A stretch of 64,000 nt of DNA from Hyphomicrobiales bacterium (GTDB lineage: Bacteria; Pseudomonadota; Alphaproteobacteria; Rhizobiales; Xanthobacteraceae). Positions 44,910 through 53,119 of the stretch are shown piece after piece. Location: NCBI GenBank assembly GCA_003135415.1, contig PLBP01000017.1:62001-126000 (forward strand), given 5' to 3'. The first letter of the stretch is position 1, and each line of letters starts with the position of its first letter. Under the pieces are notes generated by a model. The model was not told where the DNA came from. It saw nothing but the letters and a program-made list of their open reading frames with translations, and ran no database searches. The position numbers and the translations under genes are program-made.

Positions 44910-47135
44910 TTACAATAGTTTTTGTCTTCTAATTCTCAAACTATTTCCCACCACGCTTACGCTTGAAATCGCCATGGCGCCCGCCGCCACCATCGGATTG
45001 AGGAGCCCGAATGCCGCCAGCGGAATGGCAGCGACATTATAGAAAAATGCCCAGAACATATTCTGCCGGATCGTCTTGAAGGTCAGCCGCGAAAGGTTCA
45101 ACGCTTCGACCACCTTCAGCGGGTTACCTTTCACCAACACGATGTTTCCGGCCTCGATCGCGATGTCCGTGCCGGTGCCGATGGCGATGCCCAAGTCTGC
45201 TTGCACAAGGGCGGGCGCGTCGTTGATGCCGTCGCCAACGAAGGCGACGCGTTGGCCGCCTTGCTGAAGGGCGCGGACTTTTTCTGCTTTCTCTTGCGGC
45301 AGCACTTCGGCGAATACCTTATCGATGCCGATTTGTTTGGCGATCGCCTCGGCGGTCCTTTGGTTGTCGCCGGTGATCACCACGGTTTCGATACCCTGGG
45401 CACGCAGCAGATCGATAGCGGCCTTGGCATCTTCTTTCAGCGTATCCGCGACGGCGATGATCCCGGCGAGTTCGCGGTTGCGCGTAACGGCAATCACCGT
45501 TTTTGCGCCGGATTTATATTTTTCGACGGCCCCGGCCTGAGGACCAAGCGAAATACCGCTCTCCAGCGCCAGGCGAACGCTTCCCACCGAAATGGCTTTG
45601 TCGCCGATTCTTCCTTGCACTCCTTTTCCCGCCTGATTTGCAAAATCATGCACTTCCGAAAGCGGCAGATTCTTTTTTTCGGCCTCACGAACAATGGCTT
45701 GCGCCAACGGATGTTCGGATAATTTTTCCAGGCTCGCGGCAAGACGGAGAAGTTCGTCCGCATCTATTTTTTCATTGCAAGCAATATCGGTGACTTTGGG
45801 CTTGCCTTCGGTGAGCGTGCCGGTTTTGTCAAACACGACCACGTCGATCTTCTTGCCTCGCTCCAGCGCCTCTCCGTTCTTGATGAGGATTCCGCGTTTC
45901 GCGCCCAATCCGGTGCCGACCATAATTGCTGTGGGTGTGGCGAGACCGAGCGAACACGGGCAAGCAATCACCAGCACGGCAACCGCTGGAATAAAGCTCT
46001 GATAGATGTCGCCGGTGAAGAAATACCAACCCGCCGCCGTGACAGCCGCGATCGCAAGCACGACCGGCACAAAGACGCCGGAAACCTGATCGGCGAGTTT
46101 TTGAATCGGCGCCTTGTTGACCTGCGCCTCGGCGACCATTTTCACGATCTGGGCGAGCGTCGTATCGGCGCCCACTTTCGTGGTCCGCATTTGAAACGCA
46201 CCGCTGAGATTGATCGTCGCGCCGAATACATCGTCGCCACTTGCCTTGCCGACCGGCATGCTTTCGCCAGTGAGCATCGATTCGTCGACGCTGGAGGCGC
46301 CCTTGACGACTTTTCCGTCCACGGGAACTTTTTCGCCCGGTTTGACCAAGAGAACGTCTCCAACCTTCACGTCTTCAATCGGAATATCCTCTTCCTTGCC
46401 ATCCCGGCTGATGTGAGCGGTCTTGGCTCCCAGCTCCATGAGCTTTTCGATGGCTTCGCTCGCCCGTCCGCGGCTACTGGCTTCGAAGTAACGCCCGAGC
46501 AGGATGAGCGCGGCAATCACGGCGCCGGTTTCAAAGTAGAGATGGTGCTCGCCCGCGAGCATCGCCCACAAGCTGTAAAGGAGCGCCGCGAGCGTCCCCA
46601 AGGAAATGAGCGTGTCCATATTGGCCGCGAGATTGCGCGCCTGCCGCACCATGCCGATATGAAATTCCCGGCCGAAACCGAGAATGACCACGGAGCTGAG
46701 TGCCGCCTCGATCCATACGCTCGCGTTCTGCCCGCGAAACGCCCAAGGCAGGTCGATGTTGAACATCGCGAGCACCACCACCGGGAATGCGAATGAGAGT
46801 GCGAGAAATGCCTTCCTCCGTGCCGACTGCAATTCCCGCCGGGCCCGTTCCTTGTGATCCTGCGCGGATTCCTGGGTCAGCACGCCATAGCCGCCCTCGA
46901 CGACGGCCTGATGAATCGCGCGTTCCGACAAAACGGATTCGTCGAATTCAACGCGGGCGCTATGCGTCGCCAAATTCACGCTCGCGCTGTGAACACCCTT
47001 GAGCTTGCTAAGCACGCGTTCGTTCCGCACCGAGCATGAAGCGCAGTGCATGCCGGAAATGCCGAACGTCGCAATTTTCAAAGCGTCCATGCCCCGCCGG
47101 TCAGGAGCGAGCGCTGCCGTGGCGTGTTCGTTCAT
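44910..47135 (-). CDS. copA: Copper-exporting P1B-type ATPase CopA
   Basis: The 741-residue pump has one N-terminal HMA domain with MHCASC (Cys31, Cys34), eight helices, the CPC metal site in [13 protein letters not shown], the phosphorylated Asp in [10 protein letters not shown], the SEHPLA motif and the hinge [13 protein letters not shown] is the Cu(I) signature. The end has the [11 protein letters not shown] tail. It expels Cu(I) from cytoplasm to periplasm using ATP. It starts 3 bases after the fusion gene upstream, so the two are co-translated. Confidence 0.94.
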   Translation of the reverse strand: MNEHATAALAPDRRGMDALKIATFGISGMHCASCSVRNERVLSKLKGVHSASVNLATHSARVEFDESVLSERAIHQAVVEGGYGVLTQESAQDHKERARRELQSARRKAFLALSFAFPVVVLAMFNIDLPWAFRGQNASVWIEAALSSVVILGFGREFHIGMVRQARNLAANMDTLISLGTLAALLYSLWAMLAGEHHLYFETGAVIAALILLGRYFEASSRGRASEAIEKLMELGAKTAHISRDGKEEDIPIEDVKVGDVLLVKPGEKVPVDGKVVKGASSVDESMLTGESMPVGKASGDDVFGATINLSGAFQMRTTKVGADTTLAQIVKMVAEAQVNKAPIQKLADQVSGVFVPVVLAIAAVTAAGWYFFTGDIYQSFIPAVAVLVIACPCSLGLATPTAIMVGTGLGAKRGILIKNGEALERGKKIDVVVFDKTGTLTEGKPKVTDIACNEKIDADELLRLAASLEKLSEHPLAQAIVREAEKKNLPLSEVHDFANQAGKGVQGRIGDKAISVGSVRLALESGISLGPQAGAVEKYKSGAKTVIAVTRNRELAGIIAVADTLKEDAKAAIDLLRAQGIETVVITGDNQRTAEAIAKQIGIDKVFAEVLPQEKAEKVRALQQGGQRVAFVGDGINDAPALVQADLGIAIGTGTDIAIEAGNIVLVKGNPLKVVEALNLSRLTFKTIRQNMFWAFFYNVAAIPLAAFGLLNPMVAAGAMAISSVSVVGNSLRIRRQKLL

Positions 47136-47138
47136 CGC

Positions 47139-48563
47139 TCAGCTCCCCTTGTTCGGGATCACCGTGAATTTGGAGCCGGGCGTCATCATCCCCATGCCGC
47201 AGTTGAAGTAGAAGTCGCCCGTTTCTTGCGGCGTGAATTTGACGGTGTTGACGGCGAAGCCGTAGAGAAGCTTCTGTATTCCAAGCCTCGGCGCGATGAG
47301 GATGCGGCCGCAGCCCTGCGCATGCTCGGCGTCGATATTCCACTCCACCGGTACGCCCTGCGTGACGGTGAATTGATTGGGGATGTAATCGAGGCCATCC
47401 ACTTTCATATTCACAATTTGCGGCTCGACGGCGGGCGCTTCTGCGGTTGTTTGCGGCGTGGCTGGTTTCGCCGGCTCGCTCTGTTGCGCGATTTTCGTGG
47501 TCACGGGCGGCGACGCTGCGTTTACGCTCGTGCCGGTGAGAACGATCCCGTATTGAATGTTGGCGACGCCGAGGAAAATTACCGCGGCACCCGCGAGCTT
47601 GAGAAAGTAGCGCTGGAAATTGCCGCGGGCGAAACTCGAAAGCGCCGACAGCGAGGTGAGAGCGGGAAGCGTGCCGAGAACGAAGGCGAGCATCGTCAGC
47701 GCGCCGATCGCGAAACTGCCCTTGGAAAGCACGTAGAGCTGCAGAGCTTGCGTGAAGCCGCAGGGCAGAAAAAACGTGGAGGCGCCGAGGAGAAGTGCCG
47801 CGCCCTTCGTGCCGCTCGTCGAAAGATCATGAATCTTGTGGGCGAGGAATTTCGGCATTCGCGGCTGCAAGCGGCCGAGCGAAGGGAGGAGCTTCAGCAT
47901 CTGCAAGCCGAGCAAAATCATGATCAGGCTCGCGACGATCGTGAGCGCGCCGTTCGCTCCCGGCGTGAGCGTGAGCGTCGAGCCGAGCCCTCCCACCGCG
48001 CCGCCGAGCAGCGTGTAGGAGACGACACGGCCTACGTTGAAATAGATGTGCGGCTGCAGCCTCTGGAAATTCGTGAAGTGCGAATTCGCCTCGTTATATT
48101 TCGCCGCTAGCGCGACCAATAGACCGCCGGTGACCGCGATGCAGGTCGAGACCGAGGCGACGAGACCGATCAGGAATACGAGCCCGTAACTCATATTATC
48201 CGTGATGCCGAAACCGCGCGGCAGGAGGTCGAATTCCTTCAAGAAGAAGAACAGGCCGGCGAGAACCAGAAACGCCGCGCCGATCTCCAGATATTCGAGC
48301 TTGGTACTTTCCTGGCGATCAACCACGCCGATCTCCGGCTCGTCGGACGACACAATGGTGTAGCCGTCATCGGCGATAGCGCTTTGCAGACGGTGGAGAT
48401 CGAGTTCGCCGGAGTAGACGACTTCGACTTCGCCCGCGCCATAGTTTGCATTCACCCGGCTAACGCCGGAGACCTTCTTGAGGCTGCGCTCGATGAAGAC
48501 CTCGCAATTGACGCAGTGCATGCCATTGATCTTGAGGTTGAGTCGTTTGCGTGACTCGGCCAT
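47139..48563 (-). CDS. HMA-DsbD-cupredoxin fusion protein
   Basis: The 474-residue protein has three parts. Residues 8-72 are an HMA copper-binding domain (MHCVNC, Cys17 and Cys20). Residues about 95-345 are a DsbD/TauE-SafE-like membrane unit with about seven helices and a Cys in FFLPCGFTQALQLY. Residues about 385-470 are a cupredoxin-like domain (VPVEWNIDAEHAQGC, then GDFYFNCGMGMM) with the Cys/Met copper ligands. It probably carries copper or electrons across the inner membrane for delivery or reduction. ATG 48563 was chosen since a HMA domain starts close by. A related fusion is known in other bacteria; its role there is unclear. Confidence 0.85.
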   Translation of the reverse strand: MAESRKRLNLKINGMHCVNCEVFIERSLKKVSGVSRVNANYGAGEVEVVYSGELDLHRLQSAIADDGYTIVSSDEPEIGVVDRQESTKLEYLEIGAAFLVLAGLFFFLKEFDLLPRGFGITDNMSYGLVFLIGLVASVSTCIAVTGGLLVALAAKYNEANSHFTNFQRLQPHIYFNVGRVVSYTLLGGAVGGLGSTLTLTPGANGALTIVASLIMILLGLQMLKLLPSLGRLQPRMPKFLAHKIHDLSTSGTKGAALLLGASTFFLPCGFTQALQLYVLSKGSFAIGALTMLAFVLGTLPALTSLSALSSFARGNFQRYFLKLAGAAVIFLGVANIQYGIVLTGTSVNAASPPVTTKIAQQSEPAKPATPQTTAEAPAVEPQIVNMKVDGLDYIPNQFTVTQGVPVEWNIDAEHAQGCGRILIAPRLGIQKLLYGFAVNTVKFTPQETGDFYFNCGMGMMTPGSKFTVIPNKGS

Positions 48564-48702
48564 GGCCGAATTCCTTCTTCGATCGTCGTCGCCATTTTCC
48601 AAAGTCAAATTGACTGCTCGGACGCGTCGCTGAGACAAATGCAGCAAGCGGACAAGCACATTTTTCCGTCCGTCGGACGCAAATGCATACGGCGGTGCGG
48701 GG

Positions 48703-48725
48703 AAGGCGCGAGACTTTCGCGCCTT
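48703..48725 (-). terminator. Hairpin after the Met/Cys-rich gene
   Basis: AAGGCGCGA and TCGCGCCTT form a 9-bp stem directly after (and including) the stop of the gene at 48724. No T-run follows, so it may only weaken readthrough to the fusion gene. Confidence 0.4.
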
Positions 48726-49074
48726 AACTCAGGATGATGGATCGAGGAGGGGCGGGTTCGGGAGGACTGCCGCGCGACGCCATGAACTGTTCCGCGTGTG
48801 AAAGCGGCTGCGGCATGGCCATCGTCATGGGCAAAGCTACTGACGCGGGAAGAATCGCAACGGTGCTGGCGCAAAGTGCGAAGCACGCCATGCCGCCGCC
48901 GTCATTTCCTCCGCAACCGGAATCGGGAGTGGAAGGTTGCATATCGCTCGCGGCCATAACGTCCATGGCTTTCATGTTCGCATGGCTCGCTGCGAACCCA
49001 TGGGCGGCGACGCTGATGCTAAAGAGCATCGCGGTCGCGAGCGCGGTGAAACGGCGGTTGAGGCGGAACGCCAT
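48724..49074 (-). CDS. Small secreted Met/Cys-rich protein of the copper cluster
   Basis: The 116-residue protein has a signal peptide (about 1-28, ending HGFAA) and a mature part rich in Met, with MKAMDVMAASDM, then SGCGGNDGGGMACFALCAST and several further Met (PMTMAMPQP). Met-rich and Cys pairs suggest Cu(I) binding in the periplasm. No named family is recognised. ATG 49074 matches a normal signal peptide; the longer frame to 49116 was rejected. It is first in the copper run, 55 bases downstream of the 20-bp palindrome. Confidence 0.65.
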   Translation of the reverse strand: MAFRLNRRFTALATAMLFSISVAAHGFAASHANMKAMDVMAASDMQPSTPDSGCGGNDGGGMACFALCASTVAILPASVALPMTMAMPQPLSHAEQFMASRGSPPEPAPPRSIILS

Positions 49075-49128
49075 GGCTACAAACCTACAGTCCGCAATCC
49101 GTTCTCGCAAACACAAAGTCGTGACTTA

Positions 49129-49148
49129 GGAGGAACCATGGTTCCTCC
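49129..49148. promoter_or_regulatory. Perfect 20-bp palindrome upstream of the copper operon
   Basis: GGAGGAACCATGGTTCCTCC reads the same on both strands. It lies 54 bases before the first copper gene's start (49074) and 119 bases from the thiD stop. Position and symmetry fit a dimeric regulator's operator or a hairpin; no MerR-type spacing (CueR) is seen. No regulator gene is in the window. Confidence 0.5.
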
Positions 49149-49267
49149 ATCTTTCTGACTGCATATCCCCCATCCAGCGGCGTTGGCCCTTCCCCACGAT
49201 GCTTTCGGGCGGAGTAGCCGGCCGGAATGCGGCCTCAATATTTGAGATTGGCGAAAAGCCTGTCGCC

Positions 49268-50077
49268 TCACGCTTTCGGCCAGCGAGCGTGGAAATGATG
49301 CACCGGGCCGCGGCCCTTGCCGACCGACAGCCGGTGCGCGGCTTCGATCGCGCCGGTGACGAAATCCTTCGCCGCCGCGACGGCGTCGGCAAGCGGCAAT
49401 TCTTTCGCAAGCCCCGCAACGATCGCCGACGAAAGCGTGCAGCCCGTGCCGTGGGTGTTTTGCGTGTCGAAACGGCGCGCCGGATAGCGGCGCAAGCCGC
49501 CGCGATCGACGAGAATGTCGACCGCGTGCGGCCCGGTGCCGTGGCCGCCCTTGACGAGCACGGCCTTGCATCCGAGCGAAAGAATGGCCTCTCCCTGCTT
49601 GCCCATCTCCGCCTCGTTGGTAGCGAGCGGCGTGCCGAGAAGCACCGCCGCTTCCGCCAGATTGGGCGTGACTAGAAGCGCGCGCGGAATCAAGAGCCGC
49701 TTCATGGTGGCGACGGCGTCCGGCCGCAACAACGGATCGCCCGAGGTCGCCACCATGACGGGATCCAGCACCAGGTTTTTCGCCGCGTGACGGTCGAGAC
49801 CCGACGCCACCGCCTCGATCGTCTCAGCGCGCGAAAGCATGCCGATCTTGGTCGCGGCGACAGCGAGATCGGAAAAAACCGCATCCATTTGCGCCGCGAC
49901 GAAATCGGCCGGAATATCGAACACCCCCGCGACGCCGCGCGTGTTCTGCGCGGTGAGCGCGGTGATCACCGACGCGCCATATACGCCGAGCGCCGAGAAC
50001 GTCTTGAGGTCGGCCTGGATGCCGGCGCCCCCGCCCGAGTCCGAACCCGCAATGGTGAGCGCGATCGGCGCCGTCAT
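49268..50077 (-). CDS. thiD: Hydroxymethylpyrimidine/phosphomethylpyrimidine kinase ThiD
   Basis: The 269-residue protein is a ribokinase-fold kinase with [17 protein letters not shown] at the N-terminus, [13 protein letters not shown] and the anion-hole/catalytic segment [12 protein letters not shown] near residue 210. It phosphorylates hydroxymethylpyrimidine and its monophosphate in thiamine synthesis. It overlaps thiE by four bases (ATGA), so the two are co-translated. No other thiamine gene is in the window. Confidence 0.94.
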   Translation of the reverse strand: MTAPIALTIAGSDSGGGAGIQADLKTFSALGVYGASVITALTAQNTRGVAGVFDIPADFVAAQMDAVFSDLAVAATKIGMLSRAETIEAVASGLDRHAAKNLVLDPVMVATSGDPLLRPDAVATMKRLLIPRALLVTPNLAEAAVLLGTPLATNEAEMGKQGEAILSLGCKAVLVKGGHGTGPHAVDILVDRGGLRRYPARRFDTQNTHGTGCTLSSAIVAGLAKELPLADAVAAAKDFVTGAIEAAHRLSVGKGRGPVHHFHARWPKA

Positions 50078-50739
50078 GCGGAACTCTCGTTCTTCGCTCG
50101 CGCGCCATCGACGAGAGCGCGGAGCCGCCGCGCCGCCGCTTCCGCGTCGGCGGCCGCGATCACCGCGGAGATGACCGCGATTCCTTCCGCGCCGGCGCCA
50201 ATCACCGCAGCCGCGTTCTCCTCGTTGATCCCGGCAATGGCGCCGACCGGCACTTGCGGCGCGCGCGCGCGCAACAGCTCGCGCAGGCGGCGCAAGCCCT
50301 CGATCCCGATAGGAGGATCGGGGTTGTCCTTGCTCGTGGTCGCGAACACGCCGCCGATGACGGCATAGTCGACTGCGCCGGGCGGAAGTGCCGCGATATC
50401 GGATTCGTTCTTGATCGAAACGCCGATGATCGCGCGCGGGCCGAGGAGCCGGCGCAGGGTGGCGGGATCGATATCGTCGCCGCCGACATGAATGCCGTCC
50501 GCACTCGCCGCGAGCACGACGTCGGCGCGGTCGTTGACGATGAGCGGCACGCCGGAGCCGCGGAGCGCATGCTTGATCGCGAGCGCCTCGTCGATAAGCT
50601 GTCGAGTCGCGCCGAGCTTATCGCGCAATTGCACCAGCGTAGCGCCACCTCTTGCCGCCGCGGCGGCGAGTGCCGCGAGCGGCTTGCCGCGCGCAACCGC
50701 CGGATCAACGAGAACGTAGAGCGAAAGATCGAGCTTCAT
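50074..50739 (-). CDS. thiE: Thiamine-phosphate synthase ThiE
   Basis: The 221-residue TIM-barrel protein has [18 protein letters not shown] (diphosphate binding), [18 protein letters not shown] and GVSIKN, and the phosphate loop [10 protein letters not shown]. It joins the pyrimidine and thiazole units to thiamine phosphate. It is upstream of and overlapping thiD; divergent from the RAM gene at 50864. The start ATG 50739 is typical. Confidence 0.92.
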   Translation of the reverse strand: MKLDLSLYVLVDPAVARGKPLAALAAAAARGGATLVQLRDKLGATRQLIDEALAIKHALRGSGVPLIVNDRADVVLAASADGIHVGGDDIDPATLRRLLGPRAIIGVSIKNESDIAALPPGAVDYAVIGGVFATTSKDNPDPPIGIEGLRRLRELLRARAPQVPVGAIAGINEENAAAVIGAGAEGIAVISAVIAAADAEAAARRLRALVDGARAKNESSA

Positions 50740-50863
50740 CGCATTGCAAAACTAGGAGCGCACTCCCACCGAGGCAAGTCTATTCGGCGATCCGGCGGCT
50801 CTTGCGTCTTTGATGCCTTTCTGATTGCTTCGCGGAACAATCGGCCCGATGGAGAGGCGCGCG

Positions 50864-51100
50864 ATGGCCCCGTTCTTCGTTCAGATCAAGTGCCAGCTCG
50901 GCAAGGCCTACGAGGTCGCGAACCGCCTCGCCGATTCCGAGATCGCCTCGGAAATCTATTCGACCGCCGGCGACTACGACCTGTTGGTGAAGTTCTATGT
51001 CGATGACGGCACCGACATCGGCCACTTCGTCAACGAAAAAGTCCAAACCATCTCCGGCATCCAGAACACCCACACCATCATCACCTTCAAGGCGTTCTAA
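50864..51100 (+). CDS. Stand-alone RAM (Lrp/AsnC ligand-binding) domain protein
   Basis: The 78-residue protein is a single alpha-beta RAM domain: FFVQIKCQLGKAYEVANRLA, then SEIYSTAGDYDLLVKFYV and the typical HTIITFKAF end. No DNA-binding half is present. Such SARD-like proteins bind small ligands, often amino acids, and oligomerise. GGAGAGG before ATG 50864 fixes the start; in-frame ATG codons lie upstream. Confidence 0.85.
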   Translation: MAPFFVQIKCQLGKAYEVANRLADSEIASEIYSTAGDYDLLVKFYVDDGTDIGHFVNEKVQTISGIQNTHTIITFKAF

Positions 51101-51105
51101 ATCTT

Positions 51106-52032
51106 CTAAACGGCGGGCCCTACTGGCGGCGTCTCGGCTTCCCGCTCGAGCGTGCGGTCGATGCCGAGGCTGCGCTCGCGGAAAATCACGAACAGCCCCG
51201 CCGCGATGACGAGTCCCGCGCCCATGAGCACGACCGCCTCCGGCACTTCGCCGAAGAAGAAGAAGCCGATCGCGATCGACCATAGCATCGCCGTATAGGA
51301 AAACGGCGCCACCGTGCCGGCGCCGGCGTGGCGGTAGCTCTCCGTAATCATGATCTGCGCGATGCCGCCGACGATGCCGGTGAGGAACAAGACCAGCGAA
51401 TCCATCGGCGAGGGCTTGATCCAGCCCCACGGAATCGACGCGAGCGAGGCAATCGTCGCGATCAGCGAGAACGAGAAAACGAGCGAGGCGGTCGTCTCGG
51501 TCGCACTCATATGGCGCACCTGCGTCATCGCGGCGGCGGTGAGAAAAGCGCCGGCGACCGCGTAGAGCGCGCCCGCGGCACTCGTTGCCTCGCGCTCGGC
51601 GCCGAACAGATGCGGCAAGAGCATCACGAGAACGCCGAGGAATCCGACCGCGACCGCGCTCCAGCGGAAGACGTGCACCTTCTCGCCGAGAAAGATCGCC
51701 GCGAGCGCGACGTTGATCAAAGGCGTGGCGAAGCCGATCGCGGTCGCATCGACGAGCGGCAGCCGCGCGAGCGCAGCGAACATGCAGACCATGGCGATGA
51801 CGCCTGTCAGCCCGCGCCGCACGTGGCCGAACGGGTTTTTCGTGCGGAAGGCGCTCGCGAGCTGGTTGCGCCACAAAAGCATCGCCACCAGCGGAATCAG
51901 CGCGAAGAAGGAGCGCGTGAAAACCTGCTCGCCGAGCGGCACCCGCCCGCCGACGAAGCGCACCAGCGCGCCCATCACGGTGAAGGAGAAGGTCGCCCCC
52001 AATTGCAGCGCGATGCCGAGAAAGATGTTCAT
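51106..52032 (-). CDS. DMT-family (EamA) transporter
   Basis: The 308-residue protein has ten predicted membrane helices in two EamA repeats, the second beginning near ATTSAAGALYAVAGAFL. A conserved Glu lies in IFLGEKVHVFRW and in FFGEVPEAVVL. Such carriers export amino acids, metabolites or drugs; the substrate is unknown. ATG 52032 was chosen; the frame continues upstream antisense to nothing useful. It ends five bases after the RAM gene stop on the other strand. Confidence 0.87.
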   Translation of the reverse strand: MNIFLGIALQLGATFSFTVMGALVRFVGGRVPLGEQVFTRSFFALIPLVAMLLWRNQLASAFRTKNPFGHVRRGLTGVIAMVCMFAALARLPLVDATAIGFATPLINVALAAIFLGEKVHVFRWSAVAVGFLGVLVMLLPHLFGAEREATSAAGALYAVAGAFLTAAAMTQVRHMSATETTASLVFSFSLIATIASLASIPWGWIKPSPMDSLVLFLTGIVGGIAQIMITESYRHAGAGTVAPFSYTAMLWSIAIGFFFFGEVPEAVVLMGAGLVIAAGLFVIFRERSLGIDRTLEREAETPPVGPAV

Positions 52033-52036
52033 GGAT

Positions 52037-52948
52037 TCAAGGTTTCGGTTTCGCGCCCGCCCCCGGCAGCGATTTGATGTAGACAGCCATCGCCTTGCGA
52101 CCCTGCTCGGAGAGTTGCGCGATGTTGCGCACGATTTCGGCCATCGAACTCCCGAGCGTGTCGCCATCCGGCGACTTCCCGCTCGTCAGCGCCTTGTAGA
52201 TGTCATCCTCGCTCCAGCTCGCGAGCCCGTCTTCGCTTTGCGTGATGTCGGGGATCAATCCCTTGCCTGCCGGATTAGGACCGCCGGTGAAGCGCTTCGC
52301 GTGCACGATGCCGCCCAAGAGATTGCGCGGGCTGTGGCATTCGGCGCAGTGGCCGGGACCTTCGACCAGATAGGCGCCGCGATTCCATTCCGGCGTTCTC
52401 GAAGGATCCGCGCGGAACGGCTCGCCGTCGAGAAAGAGAAGCTTCCACAGCCCGACGCCTTCGCGGATGTTGAACGGAAACGACAATTCGTGCGCAGGCG
52501 CGCGGCCTTCGACCGGCGGGAGCGTCTTCAGATAAACGAAAAGATCGCGCACATCCGAAAGCGTCATGCGCTGGTAGGAGGTGTAGGGAAAGGCCGGAAA
52601 GTAGTGCTGGCCGTCGGGCGAGACGCCCTTGAGCAAGGCGTTGATAAACTCGAGCTCGGTGAAGGCGCCGATGCCGTCGCGCGGATGCTGCGAGATGTTC
52701 GGCGGATAGAACGTGCCGAAGGGAGATTTCAACGCAAGCCCGCCGCCGAGATGCAATGGGTCGTTCTGACGCGGCGTTGCATGGCAGGAGGAACATCCGC
52801 CGGCGAGAAACATCGCGCGGCCGTTGGCGAGATTGGGGCTATAGAATCCGATCGGCTCCACCGTCACCCATTGCGGCAACGCGACGAACCATAAAGCCGC
52901 GCCGCCGATCACGCCGAGGATCAATAGGATAAAAAGCAAGCGCCGCAT
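52037..52948 (-). CDS. Membrane-anchored di-haem cytochrome c
   Basis: The 303-residue protein has an N-terminal anchor helix (about 3-22) and two c-type haem sites, CSSCH (52-56) and CAECH (about 200-204), with likely axial Met residues later in each lobe. This is the alcohol/aldehyde dehydrogenase-type cytochrome subunit. It probably takes electrons from the molybdopterin dehydrogenase upstream and passes them to the respiratory chain. The gap between the genes is 171 bases. Confidence 0.9.
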   Translation of the reverse strand: MRRLLFILLILGVIGGAALWFVALPQWVTVEPIGFYSPNLANGRAMFLAGGCSSCHATPRQNDPLHLGGGLALKSPFGTFYPPNISQHPRDGIGAFTELEFINALLKGVSPDGQHYFPAFPYTSYQRMTLSDVRDLFVYLKTLPPVEGRAPAHELSFPFNIREGVGLWKLLFLDGEPFRADPSRTPEWNRGAYLVEGPGHCAECHSPRNLLGGIVHAKRFTGGPNPAGKGLIPDITQSEDGLASWSEDDIYKALTSGKSPDGDTLGSSMAEIVRNIAQLSEQGRKAMAVYIKSLPGAGAKPKP

Positions 52949-53119
52949 CGATTCCTCCCGGGACTGGTCGTCTTCTTAGCGCGTTCGCTCAGCGCCGTCG
53001 CGGAGCGCCGCAACAACGCCGGCAATTTCGGAATGAGAGCAAACGGTAGGCTTGGTGGCCGTTCTCGGATCGAAGCGGGTGCATGGCCCGCCCCAGTTAG
53101 GACCTTCGGGCCGCGGCAA

